From Kordiimonadaceae bacterium (GTDB lineage Bacteria; Pseudomonadota; Alphaproteobacteria; Sphingomonadales; Emcibacteraceae), in assembly GCA_018699075.1 (NCBI GenBank), contig JABIPV010000230.1, forward strand, positions 1 to 6,020: 6,020 bases of DNA. Direction: 5' to 3'. Below the pieces are notes generated by a model. The model saw nothing but the letters and a program-made list of their open reading frames with translations. It searched no databases and was not told the DNA's origin. The stretch's first letter is position 1. Each line of letters opens with the position of its first letter. The translations under genes were made by a program, and so were the position numbers. Below are positions 1-5,341 of the stretch, one piece after another.

Positions 1-1257
1 GCACTATTAGGGTCGATTACTGATCTGCGTGGAGATGCCAGGGTAATGGCAAAGCAATTAGGGGGTGATGTTTTTCCATTAAAAGAAAATGTCATAAAAG
101 ATTATGATGTCATAGTAGACGCCATATTTGGCACAGGGCTCTCGAAGGACGTTAGTGGTGATGCCAAAAAAGCTATTGAAAAAGCAAATGAAGTAAAAGC
201 TTATAAAATTGCAATTGATATTCCTAGTGGTATTAAAGGGGATACGGGTGAAGTTCTTTCTGCCGCGTTTAAAGCGGATAAAACGATTACATTTTGTTGT
301 AAAAAGCCTGCACATATACTTTACCCCGGCAAGAGTTTCTGTGGTGAAGTTATTGTCACTGATATTGGTATTAGTGAAAGAACGTTAAATGAAATAAAAC
401 GCTATATTTATGAAAATCACCCGGATTTATGGCGGGATAAACTACCGAAAATTGATGCTAATGGCCATAAATACCACCGCGGTCATGCTGTTGTGGTCAG
501 CGGTGATATGATCCACACTGGCGGATGTCGACTTGCGGCAAAAGCGGCCCTTAGAATTGGTGCAGGTTTAGTCAGTGTTAGCAGCCCTGATGATGCGCTA
601 GCTATCCATGGTGCACATTTAACCGCAATTATGATCCGCAAACTTAATGAATTACATTCAGACTTAAAAAATGGCCGCTTGAATGCGTGGTGCATTGGGC
701 CCGCAGCAGGTACTAGTGACCTTACAAGAAATAATGTTATTGATATTATCTTGGCAGGTAAAAAAGTGGTTGTTGATGCTGATGGGTTGTCTGCGTTTGA
801 AGACACACCGCTTGAACTTTTTGACGCTATAAAATCTATTGGTAATAATAATTGTGTCCTTACGCCACATTCTGGTGAGTTTACCCGACTTTTTCCGTAT
901 CTGAAAATACTCGATAAAGTTTCCGCGACAAGAAGTGCTGCAAAACTATCTGGGGCAGTGGTTGTTTATAAAGGGGCAGATACGGTAATTGCAGCTCCAG
1001 ACGGAAGAACGGTAATTTCAAATAATGCGCCTGCCACATTGTCTACTGCTGGTTCTGGTGATGTACTGGCAGGTTTAGTAACAGGGCTTCAGGCACAAAA
1101 AATGCCATCATTTGAAGCGGCATGTGCAGCCGTATGGATTCATTCTGAATGTGCTAACGCTTTTGGAGTAGGCTTGATTTCTGAAGATCTTGAAAAGATA
1201 ACCCCTAAAATTATGACTGAATTGGGGACGTTTTGCAGGCAAACTGAAAGTTTATAA
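1..1257 (+). CDS. nnr: Bifunctional NAD(P)H-hydrate epimerase / ADP-dependent NAD(P)H-hydrate dehydratase, 5' partial
   Basis: This enzyme repairs NADHX and NADPHX, the hydrated, inactive forms of the nicotinamide cofactors. The N-terminal (YjeF_N, NnrE) domain interconverts the R and S epimers, and the C-terminal (YjeF_C, NnrD, ribokinase-like) domain dehydrates the S form using ADP. It is cytosolic. The frame is open from base 1, so the ATG at 46 is internal and the true start lies upstream; 418 codons are visible and, judging from the usual length of about 500, roughly 80 are missing. Counting visible codons, the epimerase part shows FGTGL (43-47) and DIPSG (73-77). The dehydratase part shows HKYHRGH (156-162), GPAAG (233-237), DADG (259-262), TPHSGE (288-293), KGAD (324-327) and GSGDVLAG (351-358), the last carrying the expected catalytic Asp354. 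GPAAG replaces the more usual GPG-type glycine motif. I see no frameshift and no terminator after the TAA stop. Confidence 0.95.
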   Translation, partial: ALLGSITDLRGDARVMAKQLGGDVFPLKENVIKDYDVIVDAIFGTGLSKDVSGDAKKAIEKANEVKAYKIAIDIPSGIKGDTGEVLSAAFKADKTITFCCKKPAHILYPGKSFCGEVIVTDIGISERTLNEIKRYIYENHPDLWRDKLPKIDANGHKYHRGHAVVVSGDMIHTGGCRLAAKAALRIGAGLVSVSSPDDALAIHGAHLTAIMIRKLNELHSDLKNGRLNAWCIGPAAGTSDLTRNNVIDIILAGKKVVVDADGLSAFEDTPLELFDAIKSIGNNNCVLTPHSGEFTRLFPYLKILDKVSATRSAAKLSGAVVVYKGADTVIAAPDGRTVISNNAPATLSTAGSGDVLAGLVTGLQAQKMPSFEAACAAVWIHSECANAFGVGLISEDLEKITPKIMTELGTFCRQTESL

Positions 1258-1308
1258 AAAAAAGTTAGTAAAATTGAATTTTTCTGTGGCGTTTTGTTTG
1301 TAAATGTC

Positions 1309-1314
1309 TATAAA
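1309..1314 (+). promoter_or_regulatory. Weak candidate -10 box for the tRNA-Leu transcript
   Basis: TATAAA lies 42 bases before the mature tRNA 5' end in the AT-rich gap after nnr. No good -35 box sits 16-18 bases upstream: TTGAAT at 1274-1279 is too far and TTGTTT at 1294-1299 is too close. Readthrough from nnr is an equally good explanation for tRNA expression, because no terminator is visible between them. Confidence 0.2.
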
Positions 1315-1356
1315 TGCGTCTCAACACGAAAATGTGACGTTTTTGGTAACGTATAT

Positions 1357-1441
1357 GCGGGTGTGGCGAAATTGGTAGACGCGCTAGATTTAGGTTCTAG
1401 TTTCGAGAGAAGTGAAGGTTCAAGTCCTTTCACCCGCACCA
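1357..1441 (+). tRNA. tRNA-Leu (anticodon TAG)
   Basis: This is a complete class II tRNA that reads CUN leucine codons, chiefly CUA. The acceptor stem pairs 1357-1363 (GCGGGTG) with 1431-1437 (CACCCGC), all seven pairs canonical. The anticodon stem CTAGA/TCTAG (1384-1388 with 1396-1400) closes the seven-base loop TTTAGGT, placing TAG at 1391-1393 with G37 after it. The long variable arm (1401-1413) forms a short TTC/GAA stem, as expected for leucine. The T arm pairs 1414-1418 with 1426-1430 around TTCAAGT. The discriminator base is A1438, as leucyl-tRNA synthetase expects, and CCA (1439-1441) is genomically encoded. The gene stands alone between nnr and tig and is not part of a tRNA array. 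Confidence 0.97.
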
Positions 1442-1467
1442 AAAAATCACGATAATGTAACGAACAC

Positions 1468-1493
1468 GGACTTTGTAATTAATTGCAAGGTCC
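1468..1493 (+). terminator. Stem-loop between tRNA-Leu and tig, possible tRNA terminator
   Basis: An 8-bp stem (1468-1475 with 1486-1493) contains one G-U wobble (1472 with 1489) and a 10-base AT-only-plus-G loop. It starts 27 bases after the tRNA CCA. The downstream strand is CTTTAATTATTT, which is T-rich but has no uninterrupted T run, so efficient intrinsic termination is uncertain. It may instead be a leader structure of the tig mRNA. It overlaps the candidate tig promoter. Confidence 0.4.
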
Positions 1494-1500
1494 CTTTAAT
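1473..1500 (+). promoter_or_regulatory. Candidate sigma70-type promoter for tig
   Basis: TTGTAA (1473-1478, 4 of 6 consensus bases) and TTTAAT (1495-1500, 5 of 6) are separated by 16 bases. Transcription would begin near 1507, leaving a leader of only about a dozen bases before the tig ATG. That agrees with the absence of a strong Shine-Dalgarno sequence, though such matches arise often by chance in AT-rich DNA. Confidence 0.3.
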
Positions 1501-1519
1501 TATTTAGAATGGTTGATCC

Positions 1520-3025
1520 ATGAAAATTACCGAAAAAGAATCAAGTGGCCTTAAACGCGTATATGAAATCGTTATTGCTGCTGCAGACCTTGATGCAAAG
1601 GTTGATCTTGAAATCCTAGAAGCACAAAAAACTGTTAATATGCCTGGTTTTAGAAAAGGCAAAGCACCTGTGTCTTTACTGAAAAAACTTCATGGTAAAA
1701 ACTTACTTGGTAAAATCCTGGAAGAAACAGTCAATGAAACTTCACAAGAAGTTCTTGCTGAAAAATCCATTCGCCCGGCTGTTCAACCGAAAATCGAAGT
1801 TGTCTCTTTTGAGGAAGGCGAAGATTTAGTCTATTCAATGGAACTTGAAATTGTTCCTGAATTTGATCTTCCTGATCTCTCTAAGCTTAAATTAGAACGC
1901 CTTGTTGTTGACGTAGAAGACAAACAAGTTGATGAAGCTGTTAAAAATATTGCTTCGGGACAAAAAGATTATAAAAAAGCAGCTAAAACATATAAAGCAG
2001 CAGACGGCGATTCAGTCATTATTGATTATGTCGGTTCTGTTGATGGTACTGAATTTGAAGGCGGTACAGCGGAAGCTGCTCAACTCGTACTTGGTTCAAA
2101 CACATTTATTCCAGGATATGAAGAACAACTTGTTGGCGTAAAAGCTGGCGATAAAAAAGATGTTGTTGTTACTTTCCCTGAAGGCTATCAGGCAGAAAAC
2201 CTAGCGGGTAAAGAAGCTCTATTTAAAGTAATAGTGAATGAAGTTCAAAAACCCGCTGAGGTAAAAGTGGATGATGAGCTTGCTAAGCGCCTTGGCCTTG
2301 AAGACCTCGCAGGACTTAAAGATGCCGTTAAAGGACAAATTGAAAACGAACATTCCGGCATTAGCCGTACTCATTTAAAGCGTGCTCTACTCGACACGCT
2401 TTCTGAAAGTGTTGATTTTGACGTTCCTGAAAACATGCTTGAAATGGAAAATGAACAAATTCTTCAGCAATTAAAAGATGATCTTCACCGTCAAGCTTTG
2501 AGTGAAAACCCAGAAGCTGCGCCAGTGGAAATGGATGAATTGAGTGATGAAGATAAAGAAGAATATGGTGCGATTGCTCTTCGTAGGGTTCGCCTAGGTC
2601 TTCTTCTTTCTGAAATAGGAAGTAAAAACGATATACAAGTTGGTCAAGATGAAGTGACGCGCGCAATTTCTGCAGAAGCTCGTAAATATCCTGGTCAAGA
2701 ACAACAAGTGTTTGAATATTTCCAAAAAGATCCTAATGCTATGGCTCAAATCAAAGCGCCGATTTATGAAGAAAAAGTTGTAGACTTTATATTTGAACTT
2801 GCCAAAGTGACTGAGAAAAAAGTGTCTTACGAAAAAATGATTAAGATCATTGAAGCTGAAGATGCAGACGCGCCGGAAAAGAAATCAGCTAAGAAAAAAG
2901 CTGCAACAAAGAAGAAAGCCGCGCCAAAAAAAACCGCTGCTAAAAAAGCTCCAGCAAAAAAAGCCGCTGCTAAAAAGCCAGCCGCTAAAAAACCGGCAGC
3001 AAAAAAAGTTGCTGCAAAAAAATAA
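1520..3025 (+). CDS. tig: Trigger factor, ribosome-bound chaperone and peptidyl-prolyl isomerase, with lysine-rich C-terminal tail
   Basis: Trigger factor binds near ribosomal protein L23 at the exit tunnel and shields nascent chains. The 501-residue product starts with a ribosome-binding domain carrying the signature GFRKGKAP at 43-50; its F44-R45-K46 fall at the same numbers as in E. coli. An FKBP-type PPIase domain spans roughly 160-245, with VIIDYVGSVDG near its start and the IPGYEEQL segment at 197-204. The helical substrate-binding arms follow from about 250 to 440 and include the typical AKVTEKK stretch at 428-434. Beyond residue 453 there is an extra tail of 48 residues with 22 lysines, 18 alanines and no acidic residue. 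E. coli trigger factor is 432 residues and lacks this tail. The ATG at 1520 is supported by N-terminal alignment; the region before it has only a poor Shine-Dalgarno match. A terminator-like hairpin follows the stop, so tig is probably its own transcript or separable from clpP. Confidence 0.97.
   Translation: MKITEKESSGLKRVYEIVIAAADLDAKVDLEILEAQKTVNMPGFRKGKAPVSLLKKLHGKNLLGKILEETVNETSQEVLAEKSIRPAVQPKIEVVSFEEGEDLVYSMELEIVPEFDLPDLSKLKLERLVVDVEDKQVDEAVKNIASGQKDYKKAAKTYKAADGDSVIIDYVGSVDGTEFEGGTAEAAQLVLGSNTFIPGYEEQLVGVKAGDKKDVVVTFPEGYQAENLAGKEALFKVIVNEVQKPAEVKVDDELAKRLGLEDLAGLKDAVKGQIENEHSGISRTHLKRALLDTLSESVDFDVPENMLEMENEQILQQLKDDLHRQALSENPEAAPVEMDELSDEDKEEYGAIALRRVRLGLLLSEIGSKNDIQVGQDEVTRAISAEARKYPGQEQQVFEYFQKDPNAMAQIKAPIYEEKVVDFIFELAKVTEKKVSYEKMIKIIEAEDADAPEKKSAKKKAATKKKAAPKKTAAKKAPAKKAAAKKPAAKKPAAKKVAAKK
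2912..3022 (+). repeat. Degenerate 15-bp tandem repeats encoding KKxAA-type pentapeptides in the tig tail
   Basis: Lysine pairs occur at residues 465/466, 470/471, 475/476, 480/481, 485/486, 490/491, 495/496 and 500/501, an exact five-residue period, separated by mostly alanine/proline triplets. At the DNA level the units are 15 bp and diverged at synonymous positions. They include runs of eight A (2926-2933) and seven A (2956-2962, 3001-3007, 3016-3022). Irregular lysine clusters at 454-455 and 458-460 extend the pattern upstream. Confidence 0.85.
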
Positions 3026-3040
3026 TTAATTGATCTTTTG

Positions 3041-3077
3041 ATGAGAGTTATTATGTATGTATAGTAACTCTCATTTT
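3041..3077 (+). terminator. Terminator-like hairpin after tig
   Basis: A stem of 14 pairs with a single T-G wobble (3041-3054 with 3061-3074) closes a six-base loop. The outer ten pairs (ATGAGAGTTA with TAACTCTCAT) are perfect. It runs straight into TTTT (3074-3077) and then ATAT. The T run is short and the stem is AT-rich, so termination may be partial; the placement 16 bases after the tig stop fits a rho-independent terminator or an attenuator in a tig-clpP transcript. Confidence 0.65.
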
Positions 3078-3094
3078 ATATAAATTGACAAAAT

Positions 3095-3099
3095 AAGGA
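3095..3099 (+). promoter_or_regulatory. Shine-Dalgarno sequence of clpP
   Basis: AAGGA lies nine bases before the ATG at 3109 and selects that start over the in-frame ATG at 3133, which has no such sequence in front. It is the clearest ribosome binding site in the window. Confidence 0.65.
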
Positions 3100-3108
3100 T
3101 CTGCTCTA

Positions 3109-3735
3109 ATGAACAATATCATCGATACGACTATGAATAATTTGGTTCCAATGGTGGTTGAGCAAACCAGTAGAGGTGAACGTTCATTTGATATTTTCTC
3201 AAGATTATTAAAAGAACGCATTATTTTCTTAACCGGTCAGGTTAATGATGGTGTTTCCGCACTTATTACGGCGCAGCTTTTATTTCTTGAAGCAGAAAAC
3301 CCTAAAAAAGACATTGCATTTTATATTAATTCACCTGGTGGTATCGTTACGTCGGGTCTTGGTATTTATGATACTATGCAATATATCCGCCCTAAGGTGA
3401 CAACTATTTGTATTGGGCAAGCTTGTTCGATGGGATCACTTCTTCTTGCAGCGGGTGAGCCTGGACAAAGATTTTCACTGCCTAATAGTAGAATTATGAT
3501 CCATCAGCCTTCTGGTGGTGCCCAAGGGCAGGCGACTGATATTGAAATTCAAGCAAAAGAAATCTTATCTTTGAGAAAGCGCTTGAATGAAATTTATGTT
3601 AAGCATACGGGCCGTAAGCTTCCTGAAATTGAAAAGGCAATGGATCGTGATAACTTTATGTCACCATCAGAAGCGAAAAAATTTGGCTTGATTGATGAAA
3701 TTTATGCAAAACGTCCTGAGCAGGACAACGATTAG
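3109..3735 (+). CDS. clpP: ATP-dependent Clp protease proteolytic subunit (serine protease)
   Basis: ClpP forms the two-ring, 14-subunit barrel that cleaves polypeptides delivered by ClpX or ClpA. The 208-residue product has the full catalytic triad: Ser107 in GQACSMGS, His132 in MIHQPSGG and Asp181 in MDRDNF. The spacings (25 and 49 residues) equal those of E. coli Ser111-His136-Asp185. The oxyanion region appears as NSPGG at 74-78 and the handle helix as ATDIEIQAKEI from 142. The first nine or so residues correspond to the short propeptide that E. coli ClpP removes; by alignment, cleavage would fall near Met9-Asn10 (inferred). Length and motifs are normal. The gene lies between tig and clpX, the usual location, but is separated from clpX by a long 238-base gap. 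Confidence 0.98.
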   Translation: MNNIIDTTMNNLVPMVVEQTSRGERSFDIFSRLLKERIIFLTGQVNDGVSALITAQLLFLEAENPKKDIAFYINSPGGIVTSGLGIYDTMQYIRPKVTTICIGQACSMGSLLLAAGEPGQRFSLPNSRIMIHQPSGGAQGQATDIEIQAKEILSLRKRLNEIYVKHTGRKLPEIEKAMDRDNFMSPSEAKKFGLIDEIYAKRPEQDND

Positions 3736-3750
3736 TATTTAAATCGTCAA

Positions 3751-3780
3751 TTGGTAAAAAATATTAAAAATTTTTATAGT
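3751..3780 (+). promoter_or_regulatory. Candidate clpX promoter 1, with A-T tract
   Basis: TTGGTA (3751-3756) and TATAGT (3775-3780) are separated by 18 bases, with four and five consensus matches respectively. The spacer contains A5T5 (3766-3775), a tract expected to curve DNA. It begins 16 bases after the clpP stop and would give clpX an untranslated leader of nearly 190 bases. The region is so AT-rich that chance matches are likely. Confidence 0.35.
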
Positions 3781-3790
3781 TGTTAATTAA

Positions 3791-3819
3791 TTGTTTCCAA
3801 TTTTTAGAGTATATATGTT
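3791..3819 (+). promoter_or_regulatory. Candidate clpX promoter 2
   Basis: TTGTTT (3791-3796) and TATGTT (3814-3819) have an ideal 17-base spacing but only moderate box matches. It would start clpX transcription near 3826. It competes with promoter 1, and its -35 box overlaps one arm of the TTCCAATTT/AAATTGGAA inverted repeat, so a factor bound there could affect it. Confidence 0.25.
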
Positions 3820-3858
3820 TTAAGTGTTGATATTTCGTGAGGATATCTTAAATTGGAA
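3795..3858 (+). repeat. Inverted repeat TTCCAATTT ... AAATTGGAA upstream of clpX
   Basis: Two perfect 9-base arms (3795-3803 and 3850-3858) face each other across 46 bases in the clpP-clpX gap. A third, shorter AATTGG (3749-3754) sits at candidate promoter 1. This could be a set of protein binding sites or the base of a folded clpX leader; chance is also possible in AT-rich DNA. Confidence 0.35.
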
Positions 3859-3923
3859 TGTCTGTACTTGCGTGTGAGCCTTGTAATTAGTGTTAATATT
3901 ACTAAATAGTATGGGTGTAATGA

Positions 3924-3948
3924 TGAATTGCTCAAAATTAGCAATTTA
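3924..3948 (+). promoter_or_regulatory. Hairpin in the clpX leader
   Basis: Seven perfect pairs (AATTGCT at 3926-3932 with AGCAATT at 3940-3946) are extended outward by G-U and T-A to nine pairs around a seven-base loop. It ends 10 bases before the clpX AGGA at 3959-3962 and has no T run after it, so it is not a terminator. It may influence ribosome access or mRNA stability. Confidence 0.4.
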
Positions 3949-3973
3949 AGAATAAATTAGGAAAATTGACCAT

Positions 3974-5242
3974 ATGTCTAAATCTAAATCTGGTGATACG
4001 AAAAGTACTCTATTTTGTTCTTTCTGCGGAAAAAGCCAACATGAAGTTAAAAAGCTGATCGCGGGACCTACCGTTTTTATTTGCGATGAGTGTGTTGAGC
4101 TTTGCATGGACATCATTCGCGAAGAAACACAAACGTCAATTTCAAAATCAGATGATGGTGTGCCGGCTCCTGCAGAAATTCTAAAAGTACTTGAAGATTA
4201 TGTTATTGGTCAGGAATTTGCGAAAAAGGTTTTGGCTGTTGCGGTACATAACCATTATAAACGCCTGCATCATTCTACTAAAAATGATGAGATTGAACTT
4301 TCTAAATCAAATATTCTTCTGGTTGGACCAACCGGTTGCGGTAAAACATTACTTGCGCAAACCCTGGCAAGAATACTTGACGTTCCTTTCACCATGGCAG
4401 ATGCAACCGCGCTTACAGAAGCGGGTTATGTTGGTGAAGACGTGGAAAATATCATATTAAAACTTCTTCAAGCTTCTGATTATAATGTTGAACGTGCCCA
4501 GCGCGGCATTGTTTATATTGATGAAGTTGATAAAATCAGCCGTAAATCGGATAACCCTTCAATTACACGTGATGTGTCAGGCGAAGGCGTGCAACAAGCA
4601 CTTCTTAAAATTATGGAAGGTACTGTTGCCAGTGTTCCACCACAAGGTGGACGTAAACATCCTCAACAAGAATTCTTGCAAGTGGATACAACAAATATAC
4701 TCTTTATCTGTGGCGGTGCTTTTTCTGGCTTAGATAAAGTGATTGCAAATCGTAACGAAGGCAAATCAATCGGTTTCGGTGCAAATGTCGCCAGCGACGA
4801 AGATCAACAGGTTGGGAAATTATTGTTACAAGCTGAGCCAGAAGATTTGGTTAAGTTTGGTCTTATCCCTGAATTCATTGGTCGTTTACCTGTGCTCGCG
4901 TCACTCACGGATCTTGATGAAGATGCTCTTGTACAAATCCTTAGCCTACCAAAGAACGCACTTGTTAAACAGTACCAACGCTTGTTCTCTATGGAAGATG
5001 TAGAACTTCGTTTTACCGATGATGCCTTAGTGGCAATTGCTAAACGTGCTATTGGTCGTAAAACTGGCGCACGTGGACTTCGTTCGATTATGGAAGACAT
5101 ATTACTTGATACAATGTTTGAACTGCCTAGCCTCGATGGAGTTCAAGAAGTTGTTATCAATGCGGAAGTGGTTTCCGGGAATGCGCAGCCTCTTTATATA
5201 TATTCTGAAAAGAAAAAAGACGAAGCCGGCGCTGGCGCTTAA
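3974..5242 (+). CDS. clpX: ATP-dependent Clp protease, ATP-binding subunit ClpX
   Basis: ClpX is a hexameric AAA+ unfoldase that recognises degrons and threads proteins into ClpP. The 422-residue product (E. coli has 424) opens with a zinc-binding domain with Cys15, Cys18, Cys37 and Cys40, used for dimerisation and adaptor binding. The AAA+ core shows Walker A GPTGCGKT (118-125), pore loop 1 GYVG (151-154), Walker B with Asp183-Glu184, the pore-2 region SITRDVSGEG (196-205), the RKH loop (227-229), the IGF loop that docks on ClpP (266-268), the arginine finger Arg304 in EFIGRLP, and sensor 2 Arg370 in GARGLR. All motifs are intact, so it should be active. The start is set by AGGA at 3959-3962, 11 bases before the ATG, and by the usual short N-terminus before the zinc domain. 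The protein ends in a short Ala/Gly-rich stretch. The 238-base gap in front suggests its own promoter. Confidence 0.98.
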   Translation: MSKSKSGDTKSTLFCSFCGKSQHEVKKLIAGPTVFICDECVELCMDIIREETQTSISKSDDGVPAPAEILKVLEDYVIGQEFAKKVLAVAVHNHYKRLHHSTKNDEIELSKSNILLVGPTGCGKTLLAQTLARILDVPFTMADATALTEAGYVGEDVENIILKLLQASDYNVERAQRGIVYIDEVDKISRKSDNPSITRDVSGEGVQQALLKIMEGTVASVPPQGGRKHPQQEFLQVDTTNILFICGGAFSGLDKVIANRNEGKSIGFGANVASDEDQQVGKLLLQAEPEDLVKFGLIPEFIGRLPVLASLTDLDEDALVQILSLPKNALVKQYQRLFSMEDVELRFTDDALVAIAKRAIGRKTGARGLRSIMEDILLDTMFELPSLDGVQEVVINAEVVSGNAQPLYIYSEKKKDEAGAGA

Positions 5243-5267
5243 ATCCTAACTTAATTGTTACCTTGGT

Positions 5268-5294
5268 CTTGAATTTGCCATCATGGCACCTTAA
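5268..5294 (+). promoter_or_regulatory. Possible heat-shock (sigma32-like) promoter for lon
   Basis: CTTGAA (5268-5273) matches the -35 core of RpoH promoters, and CCTTAA (5289-5294), 15 bases on, is a loose match to the C-rich -10. lon is a classical RpoH target in proteobacteria, which is the main reason to note it. The -10 match is poor. Confidence 0.25.
5276..5288 (+). promoter_or_regulatory. Perfect 13-base palindrome, operator-like, upstream of lon
   Basis: TGCCAT-C-ATGGCA has two perfect 6-base arms around one central base. It ends 14 bases before the TATAAT box at 5303-5308 and so covers where the -35 box would be. As RNA it can form only a four-pair stem, which argues for a protein binding site in DNA over a terminator for clpX. 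No known regulator is assigned. Confidence 0.45.
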
Positions 5295-5302
5295 GTCTGT
5301 TA

Positions 5303-5308
5303 TATAAT
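5303..5308 (+). promoter_or_regulatory. Consensus -10 box TATAAT for lon
   Basis: A perfect TATAAT lies 33 bases before the lon ATG, predicting a start of transcription near 5315 and a leader of about 27 bases containing a run of eight T (5325-5332). No recognisable -35 box lies 16-18 bases upstream; TTGCCA (5275-5280) is 22 bases away. A promoter lacking a -35 match often depends on an activator. Confidence 0.5.
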
Positions 5309-5341
5309 AGTCAAATTTTATTAATTTTTTTTGGATGCCCT

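Noticed and set aside
46..48. ATG at 46 as the start of nnr
   Set aside because: The frame continues upstream to base 1 with residues typical of the epimerase domain, so the gene is cut by the window edge and does not start here.
483..806. Reverse-strand open frame of 107 codons inside nnr
   Set aside because: It lies opposite a well-supported coding region with clear family motifs, has no recognisable domain, and is explained by codon bias of the + strand. The same holds for the reverse frames at 79-315, 664-870, 2361-2666, 4804-5100 and 5527-5727.
1337..1352. ACGTT ... AACGT inverted repeat just before the tRNA
   Set aside because: Arms of five bases separated by six in AT-rich DNA are too short to distinguish from chance.
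1929..2141. + strand alternative-frame open frame inside tig
   Set aside because: It is a shadow of the FKBP domain coding sequence; its translation has no family resemblance. The frames at 4191-4460, 4485-4733, 4743-5003 and 5037-5249 inside clpX are rejected for the same reason.
2879..3025. CRISPR-like or mobile repeat array at the tig 3' end
   Set aside because: The 15-bp units are in frame, diverge at synonymous positions and encode a regular lysine-pair peptide, so they are coding repeats without spacers or element ends.
3133..3135. ATG at 3133 (Met9) as the clpP start
   Set aside because: No Shine-Dalgarno sequence precedes it, whereas AAGGA is well placed for 3109, and the extra residues match the short propeptide seen in ClpP.
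3736..3973. CIRCE heat-shock element or CcrM (GANTC) sites in the clpP-clpX and clpX-lon gaps
   Set aside because: No CIRCE-like inverted repeat and no GANTC site is present in either gap, nor in the gap between the tRNA and tig.
5222..5240. GC-rich end of clpX as a terminator
   Set aside because: It consists of the short repeat GGCGCT twice within coding sequence, folds only into a three-pair stem and has no T run after it.
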